Source: Acidobacteriaceae bacterium (GTDB lineage: Bacteria; Acidobacteriota; Terriglobia; Terriglobales; Acidobacteriaceae). From it: DNA of 64,000 nucleotides. Shown piece after piece: positions 1 through 8,888 of the stretch. A program made the position numbers and the translations under genes. Location: NCBI GenBank assembly GCA_003139095.1, contig PLHW01000008.1:313652-377651 (forward strand). Reading direction: 5' to 3'. The notes under the pieces were generated by a model that searched no databases, had not been told where the DNA came from, and was given only the letters and a program-made list of their open reading frames with translations. Position 1 is the first letter of the stretch. The number at the start of each line of letters is the position of its first letter.

Positions 1-2772
1 GGGACATGCAGACAACTGTCTGACGAGTGCGAATGTTATGTACCGCAAAGCACGCCGGGTGAGTGTGGACCGCAGCCCCTCATACCTTGCACCAACTACC
101 AGTGTGTGAATAGCGAGTGGAAGACATCTTTCAAAGCAGGGGCGTGCACGGTCGGAGGCCAGAATGGGGAGTGCGCGGCTTGTGGGCTGGCTCCGAGCCA
201 GGCGTTTTATTGCGCCGGACCCTACACGATTCACGCTGAGGTGTCTGGTCTTAACAGCGGCAACACGCTGGTGTTAGGAGAAGCGAGCGACGCCGGCTGT
301 CGGGTTACAGTTTCCGTTACAACCAACGGAACTTTTGTTTTCCCGGTTCGCCCGTTGAATGGTGAGCCCTACGGTGTGAGCGTGCTAACGCAGCCGGCTG
401 GACAGAGTTGCGCGGTAGGGAGCAACGGCAGCGGCACCATGAATGGGGCAAGCGTGACCGTTCCGGTGATGTGTTTATCGACTTCCAGTTGGGTGCCAAT
501 TGGGCCCGCGCCCGTGGCGAACCCAGGCCCGGGTGAAGGCGGCAATGCCGGGCGTGTGAATGTAGCGGTTGCCGATCCCAGCAACACAGCGGTGATTTAT
601 GTGGGAACCGCCGGAGGCGGTATTTGGAAAACTTCGAATGCCAGTTCCGGGGCAACGCCCACGTGGCAACCGCTAACCGATAACATTTCCGCGCCCTCCG
701 CCCCGCCGACGAATCAGGCAAGTCTACAGGTTGGCCCCAGCCCGCACGCCATGTTGCTGAATCCTGCAAACGCGAATCCGATTGAGGCGGGGCTGTACGG
801 CTCGGGCGCGGGCATATTGGTCTTCAGTGCAGCGGGGGCTTCGGGAAGCTGGAGCCTGCAGGCCAATACGCAATCTGCGAACGGTTGTGGGCCGTTCGAT
901 GATCATTCGATCTACTCGATTGCCGTTGATCCGACCAATCAGCAGGTTGAATACGCAGCGACCGATATGGGTCTGTGCGAAACAACCAACGGCGGCCAAT
1001 CGTGGACGCTGGTGACGGCTCTTCCGACCTCGAACGTTTATGACGTGATGTTCGCGCGCTTCGATTCGACGGGTAAGACTATCTATGTTTCGGTGGCCGG
1101 TAACGGCGGAACGGGCGCGAGTCAAAACGGTGTATATCGAACCAAAGACGGAGGCGCAAGATGGAAACAGTTGAAAACTCTGCCGAATTCGGCGCAGGCC
1201 TGCGGGATCCAGATGGATACGGGGTCGAGCGGAGCCCTGTACGTTTCGCTGCTTACGGCGGCGACGCCGTGCCAGCAGGTGACCGCCGTCCAGCGCTACG
1301 AATCCCTGGATAAGGGCGAGACGTGGACTGCACTTGCGGCGACCCCTGGCGGGCTGGAAAACCGCGCGATGTGGCACCAGATCATGGCGGTCGATCCGAG
1401 CAACGATAAACACGTGTACGTGAACGACTCGTACGCCCTCTTTGAAAGCTGGAACAGCGGCCAAGCGTGGGCTCAACCTCAGGGAAATCTCGGCTTCGAC
1501 TGGGGAACCATCAGTTTCGATGCCAGCGGAAAAGTCCTGGCTACAGCGGACCAAGGACTATTTCGATACGATCCGCTAGCAAAGACGTGGGAGTCCCTGA
1601 TCGGCAATCTGGAGTTGACGAGCTTCTACACGGTTACGCTCGACGGCCTGACGGTCGCGGGCACAGCGCAAGACCAGTATGCGGCGATGGTCGTTAATAG
1701 CGTTCAGCCCAATGCCGTGTGGCAGTACGCCGGCAAGGGAAACGAGACGGGTAAGGTTCTGCTGCCTCCGGCGGGCAGTAACTACGCGTACCTCTACAGC
1801 ACGCTTTATGACAGCAACAACGACCTGGTTTGGCGCGCCCAGATAACGCCGCAGTCAGGGTTGCAGCCGAGCACTCAGTGGACGTCGATCCTGATACAGA
1901 ATGTTTACGGGCTGGGTAACTACGGCAATTACGGCCTAGCTTATAACTCGCAAAAGGCGTTCGTGATGGATCCATACAATGCAAGGCGGTTGTTGATTGG
2001 CTCGGATCAGGTATACGAAACGACGGACGCCGACTACGCTTCCCCGGCACCGACGTGGAATGCCATCGGGCCGCAGCCGCCCGCGGTGCAGGCGGGTAAA
2101 GCGGGACGGTACGTCACGGCGATTGCGATTGCGCCATCCGACCCGGTTTACATCTACGCAGCGACGAGCGATCAACATGTGTGGGTGACCAGTAACGATG
2201 GAAGAACATGGACCGAGAATGACAATGGCATGTACAACGTTGCGGGCGGTGCTGTTCTTGCGATGAGCGTCGATCCGAATAATTCTGAACACGTCTTCGC
2301 CGTCACGGGTACCTGGGGCGGGACCTGGGAATTGGAGCCATCGGCCTCCGGGCAACCGAGCTGGCAAAATCGATCCGGACCAAGGAAGCTAAATGTGAAT
2401 ACCATCTTCGTCGATTGGCAATACTCAGGGCCCAATCTGTACATTGGCACCGACCGCGGTGTGTTCAGCGCCAACAACCCTTCGAGTCCCGCCAGTTGGG
2501 CGCCATTCGGGTCAGGACTTCCCAATGTGGCTGTACTCGATCTTCAATCGATTCCCTGGGCTACCTCGCCCCCCACGAGCGCGTTAGTTGCAGGTACATA
2601 CGGTCGCAGCGCTTTTGAGACTGTGCTCACGGAGCCAGCGTCAACGCCTGGCTCGCCACCAAAAGCACCGCCCGGACCTGCGCCAGCGTGGATTACACCG
2701 CTGCGGCCGCCTTGGGGAGAAGACAGGCAGGGCATACCTCCGCGACCACCCGCGCCACCGCCTAAGCCCTAA
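1..2772 (+). CDS. BNR/sortilin-like beta-propeller secreted protein (5' truncated)
   Basis: The frame is open from base 1, so the true start lies outside the window; the first in-frame GTG is at 106 but the Cys-rich frame continues upstream of it. About 923 codons are visible. The first ~150 residues are Cys-rich. After the WVPIGPAPV segment comes a long series of BNR/VPS10-like repeats, with motifs such as VIYVGTAGGGIWKTSN, GLCETTNGGQSW, GVYRTKDGGARW and HVWVTSNDGRTW, typical of sialidase/sortilin/Ycf48-type beta-propellers. The C-terminal ~45 residues are a Pro-rich tail without a membrane segment. It is probably extracellular or surface-exposed; no catalytic signature was seen, so an enzymatic role is not claimed. 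Confidence is high for the fold and low for the function. Confidence 0.8.
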   Translation, partial: GTCRQLSDECECYVPQSTPGECGPQPLIPCTNYQCVNSEWKTSFKAGACTVGGQNGECAACGLAPSQAFYCAGPYTIHAEVSGLNSGNTLVLGEASDAGCRVTVSVTTNGTFVFPVRPLNGEPYGVSVLTQPAGQSCAVGSNGSGTMNGASVTVPVMCLSTSSWVPIGPAPVANPGPGEGGNAGRVNVAVADPSNTAVIYVGTAGGGIWKTSNASSGATPTWQPLTDNISAPSAPPTNQASLQVGPSPHAMLLNPANANPIEAGLYGSGAGILVFSAAGASGSWSLQANTQSANGCGPFDDHSIYSIAVDPTNQQVEYAATDMGLCETTNGGQSWTLVTALPTSNVYDVMFARFDSTGKTIYVSVAGNGGTGASQNGVYRTKDGGARWKQLKTLPNSAQACGIQMDTGSSGALYVSLLTAATPCQQVTAVQRYESLDKGETWTALAATPGGLENRAMWHQIMAVDPSNDKHVYVNDSYALFESWNSGQAWAQPQGNLGFDWGTISFDASGKVLATADQGLFRYDPLAKTWESLIGNLELTSFYTVTLDGLTVAGTAQDQYAAMVVNSVQPNAVWQYAGKGNETGKVLLPPAGSNYAYLYSTLYDSNNDLVWRAQITPQSGLQPSTQWTSILIQNVYGLGNYGNYGLAYNSQKAFVMDPYNARRLLIGSDQVYETTDADYASPAPTWNAIGPQPPAVQAGKAGRYVTAIAIAPSDPVYIYAATSDQHVWVTSNDGRTWTENDNGMYNVAGGAVLAMSVDPNNSEHVFAVTGTWGGTWELEPSASGQPSWQNRSGPRKLNVNTIFVDWQYSGPNLYIGTDRGVFSANNPSSPASWAPFGSGLPNVAVLDLQSIPWATSPPTSALVAGTYGRSAFETVLTEPASTPGSPPKAPPGPAPAWITPLRPPWGEDRQGIPPRPPAPPPKP

Positions 2773-2907
2773 AAGTATGGAGGCGTCCACAACGCGGCAA
2801 ACTGCCGAACGTGTCTGTTGAAGTTCATCTGGGGTTCTCGCGTCCGTGCCGTGCGGCCGGGTGCCCACCCATCCTCAAACTTGGTTCTTGTCTTCCAATA
2901 ATAAAAG

Positions 2908-2948
2908 TGGGTGCCCCATCCTTCGCGCACATTGCGAAGGGGCTGCCC
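2908..2948. repeat. Palindromic dispersed repeat, copy a
   Basis: A GGGTGCCCCATCC-type sequence is followed by the hairpin CCTTCGC-7 nt-GCGAAGG and a GGGGCTGCCC closing segment. A partial copy (GGGTGCCCACCCATCC) lies just upstream at about 2859. It sits between two convergent genes (stops at 2772 and 3023). Related palindromes occur at 7754, 42411 and 51693. A bidirectional terminator or REP-like role is inference. Confidence 0.5.
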
Positions 2949-3022
2949 AGAGCGGAGCCAGCCCTACACGCCAAAAATCCGCGCGCAAATCCGTGTGCGT
3001 CCGCGGAGAAGAAGTTGCCCTA

Positions 3023-3721
3023 CTACTCCTCCGCATCCTCCTCATCACTCACCACATCCACCACCCGGTTCCGAATCGAAAACACCACCTTCTTATCGTC
3101 GTCCGGCACAAACGTCACTCGCATCGGACTCCGCTCCCACATCGGCGCCGGGCACTCCGAATCGGGGTCCGCATCTCCTCCCGCCTCGCCCACATCTTTC
3201 TTCAAAATCGGCTTCCTCCGCCCCACCTGCGCCACCACCGCATACAACTTCTTTCCATCTTCCGACACCCCGCAATACGCTATGTAATCCCGATACCAGC
3301 TCGCCGTCGAATAAAACGCGTCGAACTCCGGCAAATTCAGCTGCGCCACCCGCCCCGTCACCCGATCCACCAGCAGCCATCCTCCGCGCTGCCACTGCCA
3401 CCGCGCCGCGCTCTCGTTCGGCAGCGCGTCGTTCATGCGAAACGCCCGCCGCACCACAAACAGCCGGTCCGTCACGTCATGCGGAGCCCCCGTCGTGTAC
3501 TCTTTCACCCGCGTGTCCACCAGCAGTGCGCGCACCTTCAGGTCCAGCGCCTTCTCTCCCGTCGCGTTCATCCATTTCGCCGAAATCCACTTCCCAAACA
3601 CGATCACGTGCGGCTTCGTCGTCGCCTCGCACGCGCCCGCGCCCAGCCACAGCGCCAGCCCGCATCCCACCACCCACGCCAAAACTTTGCGCAGCTTTAT
3701 ACAGTTCATTTTGCTGGTCAT
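3023..3721 (-). CDS. Secreted protein of unknown function
   Basis: 232 residues starting at ATG 3721 (a second ATG lies four codons later at 3709). The N-terminus has basic residues followed by a hydrophobic stretch (VLAWVVGCGLALWLGAGA) and a likely signal-peptidase site near residue 32. The rest is mixed alpha/beta, with many Trp and Tyr residues and an acidic C-terminus (VVSDEEDAEE). No catalytic motif or known domain was recognised. The strong third-position GC bias in this frame, the length and the signal peptide make it a real gene. It is convergent with the upstream beta-propeller gene, and its promoter would lie at 3722-3880, divergent from the HD-GYP gene. Confidence 0.65.
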   Translation of the reverse strand: MTSKMNCIKLRKVLAWVVGCGLALWLGAGACEATTKPHVIVFGKWISAKWMNATGEKALDLKVRALLVDTRVKEYTTGAPHDVTDRLFVVRRAFRMNDALPNESAARWQWQRGGWLLVDRVTGRVAQLNLPEFDAFYSTASWYRDYIAYCGVSEDGKKLYAVVAQVGRRKPILKKDVGEAGGDADPDSECPAPMWERSPMRVTFVPDDDKKVVFSIRNRVVDVVSDEEDAEE

Positions 3722-3909
3722 GAATTAACACTGCACAATCCCCATCTTTCCCGCCATGATCCCCGACACACTCAAAATGTTCGGTTTCCGCCCACCCGCC
3801 CTCCGAATATCAGATAGAATTTGTCTTTTCTGAGGGCCCTCCGAGACTGCGGTGGACCATCTCGTTCATTTCTGTACAACTTTTGTTCCGCGCCTCGGTT
3901 CATATCTTT

Positions 3910-4893
3910 ATGGGTGATTTGATTTCAACCCGTCGTAAGCAATCGATCCTCATCGTCGACGACCATCGCCTCAACGCCGAGCTCCTGCGCGAAATGCTCA
4001 TCATGCGCGGCTATCACGCCTCCGTCGTCGCCAGCGCCGGCGCCGCCGAGGATCGCATCCGCGCCGAAGCCCCCGACCTCATTCTCCTCGACGTCATCAT
4101 GCCCGGCAAAACCGGCTACGAACTCTGCCACGAACTCAAAGAAAATCCCGCCACCCGCCTCATCCCCGTCGTCATGATCACCGGCCTCAACGCTCATGAA
4201 GACCGTCTCAAATCGATCGAGGCCGGCGCCGACGACTTCCTCACCAAGCCCATCAGCCCCGAAGAGCTTTTCGCCCGCGTCAAATCTCTTTTAAAGTTGA
4301 AGGAATTTACCGACGAGCTCGAGACCGCCGAGTCCGTCCTCTGCACCCTCGGCCTCAGCGTCGAGGCCCGCGATCCCTACACCGAAGGCCACTGCGAGCG
4401 CCTCGCCCGCAACGCCAGCGATCTCGGCCGCTTTCTCAATCTCGACGAAGAGTCCATCGTCGCCCTCCGCCGCGGCGGCTATCTCCACGACCTCGGCAAA
4501 ATTCGCGTCCCCGACGAAATTCTAAAAAAGGGCAGCGATCTCACGCCCGCCGAGTGGGACATCATGAAGCTTCATCCCGTCACCGGCGAAGCCATCTGCC
4601 GCCCGCTCAAATCCCTCCGCCTCGTACTCCCCATCATTCGCCATCACCACGAGCACTCCGACGGCAGCGGCTATCCCGACGGCCTCAAAGACGGCGACAT
4701 CCCGCTCCTGCCGCGCGTTTTGCAGGTCGTCGATATCTACGACGCCCTCCGCACCGCCCGTCCCTACAAGCCCGCTCTCTCCCACGACCAGACCGCCCTT
4801 ACCATGCGCGACGAGGCTCGCGCCGGCCTCTGGGACGAAGAATTAGTAGACGTTTTCTTCAACATGCTAGCCAAACGCCGCCAGGTAGCGTGA
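3910..4893 (+). CDS. Response regulator with HD-GYP phosphodiesterase domain
   Basis: 327 residues from ATG 3910 (an upstream TTG-type start at 3883 is possible; neither has a clear ribosome site). Residues 10-130 form a CheY receiver domain: acidic pair IVDDH near 17, phospho-acceptor Asp61 in LLDVIMPG, Lys113 in TKPIS. Residues ~145-325 form an HD-GYP domain with YLHDLGKI (HD at 193-194) and HHEHSDGSGYPDGL (GYP at 254-256). Family knowledge: such RpfG-like proteins degrade cyclic di-GMP when phosphorylated. All metal and substrate motifs appear intact. No cognate kinase is adjacent. It is followed by a 200-bp gap full of GATCGGGCCATCG-type repeats. Confidence 0.9.
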   Translation: MGDLISTRRKQSILIVDDHRLNAELLREMLIMRGYHASVVASAGAAEDRIRAEAPDLILLDVIMPGKTGYELCHELKENPATRLIPVVMITGLNAHEDRLKSIEAGADDFLTKPISPEELFARVKSLLKLKEFTDELETAESVLCTLGLSVEARDPYTEGHCERLARNASDLGRFLNLDEESIVALRRGGYLHDLGKIRVPDEILKKGSDLTPAEWDIMKLHPVTGEAICRPLKSLRLVLPIIRHHHEHSDGSGYPDGLKDGDIPLLPRVLQVVDIYDALRTARPYKPALSHDQTALTMRDEARAGLWDEELVDVFFNMLAKRRQVA

Positions 4894-4896
4894 ACC

Positions 4897-5133
4897 ATCG
4901 GACCATCGGGCGATCTGGTGATCGGGCCATCGGATGATCTCAGAACACACTCGCCGCAATTTTCGTAGGCGCTCTGCTGATAATCTGGGTTCTGAACTTT
5001 CTGGCTTCTGGTCGATCGGGGGCAGTCGGTCTCTTTAGTCGGTCGGGATTTTGGTAGGCTAGATTTTAGATCATTCGATGGCCAGATCTCCAGATGACCC
5101 GATCACCCGATCACCCGATCCCTTTGATTTCCA
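4897..5133. repeat. GATGACCCGATC-type repeat cluster
   Basis: Two blocks, about 4897-4940 and 5068-5125, carry variants of GATCGGGCCATCGGATGATC in opposite orientations, plus a 9-bp unit (GATCACCCG) repeated in tandem at 5098-5124. The second block runs into the start of the following glycosyltransferase gene and encodes its first residues. Related sequences occur at 23926-23953 and 27211-27226. The stretch between the blocks (4941-5067) shows no gene. Confidence 0.6.
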
Positions 5134-5858
5134 TCGTCATCCCGGCCTACAACGAGAGCGCCCGCCTCCGCCCCACGCTCGACGAACTTCTCCACTTCTC
5201 CCGCCTGCAAAACTGGGACATTGAAATCCTCGTTGTCGACGACGGCTCCCGCGACGATACCTCCGAAATCGTCCGCCAATACGGCCAGTCCCACCCGCAA
5301 ATCCTTCTCGTCCAGAATCCCGGCAACCGCGGCAAAGGCTTCAGCGTCCGCAACGGAATGCTCCACGCTCGCGGCGACATCTGCCTCTTCACCGACGCCG
5401 ATCTCTCCTCCCCTATCGCCGAGGCGCAAAAACTTTTCGCCGCCATCGCCGCCGGCGCCGACGTCGCCATCGGCTCCCGCTGGCTTCGCGCCGACCTGCA
5501 AACCCAGCGCCAGCCCCTCTACCGCCAGTTCCTCGGGCGCATCTTCAATCTCGCCCTGCGCCTTTTTCTCGGCCTCAATTTCGCCGACACGCAATGTGGA
5601 TTCAAAGCCTTCCGCCGCTCGGCTGCTCAGCGCATCTTCCCGCTTCAGCGCATCGAGCGCTGGGGCTTCGATCCGGAAATTCTCTTCCTCGCCCGCCGCC
5701 TCGGTTTCACCGTCAAAGAAGTTCCGGTCGTCTGGTCGCACAGCGAAGGCACGCGCCTCCACCCCTTCCGCGACGGCCTGCGCATGTTCGCCGACGTCCT
5801 CCGCATCCGCGCGAATTCCCTGACCGGCAACTACACCATTCCCTCCCCACAAACGTAG
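5094..5858 (+). CDS. GT2 family glycosyltransferase, dolichyl-phosphate glucosyltransferase-like
   Basis: 254 residues. A GT-A fold is evident: ISIVIPAYNES at residue ~12, ILVVDDGSRDDT, then FTDADLSSP as the DXD-type metal/nucleotide site (residue ~100), GSRWL and QCGFKAFRR. This pattern is typical of the ALG5/DpgS-like branch that transfers hexose from a nucleotide sugar to a polyprenyl phosphate at the cytoplasmic membrane; the exact donor cannot be read from sequence. No C-terminal membrane segments are present, so it is the short soluble form. Oddity: the start ATG and the first ~10 codons (encoding MTRSPDHP) lie inside a dispersed GATGACCCGATC repeat, so this start was probably recruited from the repeat. 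Confidence 0.85.
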   Translation: MTRSPDHPIPLISIVIPAYNESARLRPTLDELLHFSRLQNWDIEILVVDDGSRDDTSEIVRQYGQSHPQILLVQNPGNRGKGFSVRNGMLHARGDICLFTDADLSSPIAEAQKLFAAIAAGADVAIGSRWLRADLQTQRQPLYRQFLGRIFNLALRLFLGLNFADTQCGFKAFRRSAAQRIFPLQRIERWGFDPEILFLARRLGFTVKEVPVVWSHSEGTRLHPFRDGLRMFADVLRIRANSLTGNYTIPSPQT

Positions 5859-5938
5859 TGCCGACGCCGATGTTGCAGTTGATGTTGCAGGGCTATGCTT
5901 TTGCTTTTCTCCGCCGCGCGGCCCGCTCAAATAAAGCC

Positions 5939-6217
5939 CTACGCACCAGCCCCAGCCGCCACAGCCCGCGTCCGCGCAACCGCCGGCGCCCGTTCCTTCA
6001 CCGGAGCCAGTTCCACGCAATTTGCCACGCTCCGCACCAGCGTGTATTTTGCCGCGCATTCTTCGCACAGCCAGAAAAATTCCGCCTCGCTCACGCGCCC
6101 CGTGCCATACGTCCGCTCATCGGCACTCAAATGTCGTTTTTCAAACTGAAAGAGTCTGCCCACATGGAGAAATCGGAAAGAAGCCGTGCATGAAGCGTTC
6201 GAACACTTCGCAAGCAT
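5939..6217 (-). CDS. Small zinc-ribbon-like protein
   Basis: 92 residues from ATG 6217. It opens with a CSNASC motif (Cys5, Cys10) followed by FRFLHVGRLFQFE, then EFFWLCEECAAKYTL with a second CxxC pair at about residues 51-54. Two spaced Cys pairs around a short beta-rich core suggest one zinc-ribbon. The last ~25 residues are a low-complexity Ala/Arg tail. Similar small proteins with a C-terminal WLC..C pattern are common in acidobacteria as far as I recall; no function is known to me. It is transcribed opposite to the upstream glycosyltransferase gene and convergent with it. Confidence 0.65.
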   Translation of the reverse strand: MLAKCSNASCTASFRFLHVGRLFQFEKRHLSADERTYGTGRVSEAEFFWLCEECAAKYTLVRSVANCVELAPVKERAPAVARTRAVAAGAGA

Positions 6218-6375
6218 TTGGATTCAAAGCCTCGTTCCCATTGTTCTGCGGAACACTCTCGAGCGGAAGGTTACGACAGTAACCTGTAGTGCGGACACTC
6301 CGGTCCGTCGTTGCGTTTGCTCTTGCCTTTGCTCTCGGGGACTTTGAAACTCTGAAACCTTGAAACCTGAAACCC

Positions 6376-7617
6376 CTACCCCACCCCGCTCCCCACGCAC
6401 GCCAATATCTCCGCCTCGCTCAGCGTGTGGTCGCTCGCCTTCGCCCGCGCGAAAATTCGGTCGACCACCTCCTCCGTCGCCGCCACTCCGTGCCTCTCCA
6501 GCCAGAACAGCACATTCGACTTCCCGCTCATCGGCCCCACGTCGATAATCTGCTCCAGCCCAAACGCGTGCGACGGCACGCCCGAATACACCGTGTTCGC
6601 CAACTCCACATTCTTCTTCTTATAGGCCTTGATCACCGCCGCCGCGTGCACTCCCGTCGCCGTCCGAAACGCATCGTGCCCCACCACCGGGTAATTCGCC
6701 GGAATCGGTACGCCCGTCGCCTTCGACACCGCGTCGCAGTACCGCTTCAAATTCCTCAAATCCTGCGCGTCCCACGGCGCCACGCCCATCAGTTTCAAAT
6801 TCACCAGCATCTGATCCATCTGCGTATTGCCCACGCGCTCGCCAAGTCCGAGCGCCGTCGCATGCACGCAATTCGCGCCCGCCACCAGCGCCGCCATCGC
6901 ATTCGCCGTGGCCAGCCCGCGATCGCAGTGTCCATGCCAGTCCAGCCGAATCGCCTCGCCCGACGGCTTGATCACCTCTTCGATCACGAATTTCACCAGC
7001 GCCACCGCGCCCATCGGCGTCGCATGCCCCGCCGTGTCGCACAGCACAATCGCCTTCGCCCCGCACCCAATCGCCGTCGCATTCAGCAATTTCACCGTCT
7101 CCGGATCGCACCGCGTCGTATCCTCGGTCACGTACATCACTTCCAGTCCGTGCGAAACCGCGTACCGGACGGCCTTTTCCGTCGTCTCCAGCAGAAAGTC
7201 GATCGACCATCCCTCCGTGTACCGCCGGATCGGACTCGACCCCAAAAACGCCGCCACCTCGATCGCGAGGCCTGTCTTCTGCGTGATCTCCACGATTGGC
7301 CGGATGTCGTTTTCGTGCGTGCGCGCCGCGCAGTACGGCTGAATCTTCATCTTGTGCGCCACAATCTCCCGCGCCAGCGCCGTCACATGTTCCACCGCCC
7401 GCGGCCCCGCTCCCGGCAGCCCCAGGTCCAGCGAATTGATTCCCAGCGACTCCATCAAATGCAGAATCTCAATCTTCTCGTCAATCGATGGATCGCGCAC
7501 CGACGGCGATTGCAGCCCATCGCGCAGGGTTTCATCCGTCAGCCGCACCGGCCCCGTCGGCCGCAGCGACTGCGGATAAATCCGGTTCCAGTCGTAGATA
7601 AGTTCGGAAATCTTCAT
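6376..7617 (-). CDS. DRE-TIM metallolyase: 2-isopropylmalate/homocitrate synthase-like
   Basis: 413 residues from ATG 7617 (a TTG four codons upstream is also possible). The catalytic start is LTDETLRDGLQSPSV, matching the D-x-T-L-R-D-G signature. The metal site is WHGHCDRGLA (HxH), followed by GLGERVGNTQMDQ and TGVHAAAVIKAY. Family knowledge: these enzymes condense acetyl-CoA with a 2-oxo acid. The protein stops right after the helical subdomain and lacks the LeuA C-terminal allosteric domain (classic LeuA is ~520 residues). Leucine feedback is therefore unlikely, and the substrate (2-oxoisovalerate, 2-oxoglutarate, pyruvate or oxaloacetate) is open. No leuBCD genes are adjacent. Confidence 0.8.
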   Translation of the reverse strand: MKISELIYDWNRIYPQSLRPTGPVRLTDETLRDGLQSPSVRDPSIDEKIEILHLMESLGINSLDLGLPGAGPRAVEHVTALAREIVAHKMKIQPYCAARTHENDIRPIVEITQKTGLAIEVAAFLGSSPIRRYTEGWSIDFLLETTEKAVRYAVSHGLEVMYVTEDTTRCDPETVKLLNATAIGCGAKAIVLCDTAGHATPMGAVALVKFVIEEVIKPSGEAIRLDWHGHCDRGLATANAMAALVAGANCVHATALGLGERVGNTQMDQMLVNLKLMGVAPWDAQDLRNLKRYCDAVSKATGVPIPANYPVVGHDAFRTATGVHAAAVIKAYKKKNVELANTVYSGVPSHAFGLEQIIDVGPMSGKSNVLFWLERHGVAATEEVVDRIFARAKASDHTLSEAEILACVGSGVG

Positions 7618-7690
7618 GCTCTGACGCAAAATGTACTTACGATATTGTAACTACGTAATTCTCACAACATCGGCGTTACGACTTCCATGG

Positions 7691-7732
7691 CCTGACGTCA
7701 ATGTCCTGACGTTAACGTCCTGATGTTCCTGT
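7691..7732. repeat. 14-bp tandem repeat with ACGT cores
   Basis: Three 14-bp units beginning CCTGACGT (7691), CCTGACGT (7705) and CCTGATGT (7719) lie about 75-115 bp upstream of the start of the DRE-TIM enzyme gene, which is on the minus strand. The units contain ACGT half-palindromes. They could be operator sites for that gene, but this is inference only. Confidence 0.55.
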
Positions 7733-7753
7733 TGTGACTTGTGTCCCGTTCGC

Positions 7754-7793
7754 GGGTGCCCCACACCATCGCGCTCGGTGCGATTGTGTGGGC
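7754..7793. repeat. Palindromic dispersed repeat, copy b
   Basis: GGGTGCCCCACACCATCGC, a 7-nt loop (GCTCGGT), then GCGATTGTGTGGG: a hairpin with about 12 paired positions. It abuts the stop codon (7794) of the minus-strand gene to its right, so in that orientation it directly follows the coding region. It belongs to the same family as the palindromes at 2908, 42411 and 51693. Confidence 0.55.
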
Positions 7794-8156
7794 CTACGCC
7801 TTCTTCTCTTCCTTCGGCTGAATCGTAATCCCGAAAATCGACAACTGCCCCACGCCGCCCACGTTCACCCCGCGCGGCTCCTCCGGGTTCGGCAAATACA
7901 GCGTCTTGCAGAACTCGCACCGGTAGACTTCCGCCCCCGTCCCCCAGGCCTTCTCCACGCACCCGCACTCCTGCTCCACCACGTCATCGACGTAAAACCA
8001 GCGCTTCAAATGCCCGCCGCAGAACTTCCCCTTCGCGTCTTTTTCGTTGCACGCGCGCTGCCCCAACTTTTTCACTTTCACTTTATGGTTAGGAAGTTGC
8101 GGAATCTCGGATGCCGGAGCGGATTGCGGAGCAACAACGACTTCGTCGGAGGCCAC
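7794..8156 (-). CDS. Small Cys-rich protein, possible zinc-binding
   Basis: 120 residues if translation starts at GTG 8156, which has a good ribosome site (GAGGGAG on the minus strand at about 8162-8168); a TTG at 8171 would add five residues. Cysteines occur in ACNEKD, FCGGHLKR, QECGCVEK and RCEFCKTLYLPN. The last resembles a rubredoxin/zinc-ribbon knuckle. The C-terminus (IFGITIQPKEEKKA) is basic/acidic low complexity. No signal peptide was seen, and I do not recognise a named family. Transcribed in the same direction as the DRE-TIM enzyme gene, about 175 bp upstream of it. Confidence 0.6.
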   Translation of the reverse strand: MASDEVVVAPQSAPASEIPQLPNHKVKVKKLGQRACNEKDAKGKFCGGHLKRWFYVDDVVEQECGCVEKAWGTGAEVYRCEFCKTLYLPNPEEPRGVNVGGVGQLSIFGITIQPKEEKKA

Positions 8157-8324
8157 AGGATTCTCCCTCAAACGCAGAATTGACCAACGCCTATTTTAAC
8201 AGCGCCCACTCTCGTCCGCCGCCGTTGCGGTTGCCCTTGATATCACAAAACAACCACCCGAAGTGTTAATTAAATAGGCAACAATCAAGAAAAATAAGTT
8301 ATCTACTAAATAACGACTTCTGAC

Positions 8325-8798
8325 CTAGAACGGTTTCCGCGGCGCCGCCTGGTCCGCCCCCACCCGCCCCACCGTGATCTCTGCCGCAAAGTAATTCTCG
8401 CCCTGAATCGGCGCGCCCGCCATTCTGCGCAGCATGGCCAACTGCCCTACGTGCGTAAGCGCGTCGGCAATCGGCCCCTGAAACAGCTTCTCCGCCGTCG
8501 CCTGGAGCGGCTGATCCGAAGCCAGGTAGTCGTCGAACCTCTTGACACATGCAAAAAACCGCTCTCCCTCCGCGTCCCACGCGAGCGGTGTCGAATCGTG
8601 CCACTTCCGGCTCCCATCCGCCATTGAGAGCGCCCAATCCATCAGATCCCCCATGTGCGCCAATATCTTCGCCGGAATGCGCCCGCTCTCCGGCGCCCCA
8701 TATTCGGCAAACCCCGCAGGCGCGTTGCGAATCGTCTTCCCGCCGCGATAAGCTAGCGTAGCCAGTGTATGTCTCAGCAAAGTCCGTGAATCGTCCAT
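8325..8798 (-). CDS. DinB-like superfamily protein
   Basis: 157 residues from ATG 8798. The pattern is that of a DinB/YfiT-like four-helix bundle: LRHTLATLAYR at the N-terminus, KILAHMGDLMDWAL in helix 2, DALTHVGQLAMLRRMAGAP near the C-terminus. Candidate metal-binding histidines are in LAHMGD and LTHVGQ; the first of the usual three His positions is not certain. Members of this fold include thiol-dependent transferases, but the substrate cannot be inferred. No signal peptide. A 150-bp AT-rich spacer (to 8172) separates it from the Cys-rich gene. Confidence 0.7.
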   Translation of the reverse strand: MDDSRTLLRHTLATLAYRGGKTIRNAPAGFAEYGAPESGRIPAKILAHMGDLMDWALSMADGSRKWHDSTPLAWDAEGERFFACVKRFDDYLASDQPLQATAEKLFQGPIADALTHVGQLAMLRRMAGAPIQGENYFAAEITVGRVGADQAAPRKPF

Positions 8799-8888
8799 AG
8801 GTCTGTTCTCAGTTATCAGTCATCTTTCTAAATTTGTGGCTCTAGCTCGTACCTCAAGCTGATATTCCGCCCGGCCCACTAAGTCCGG

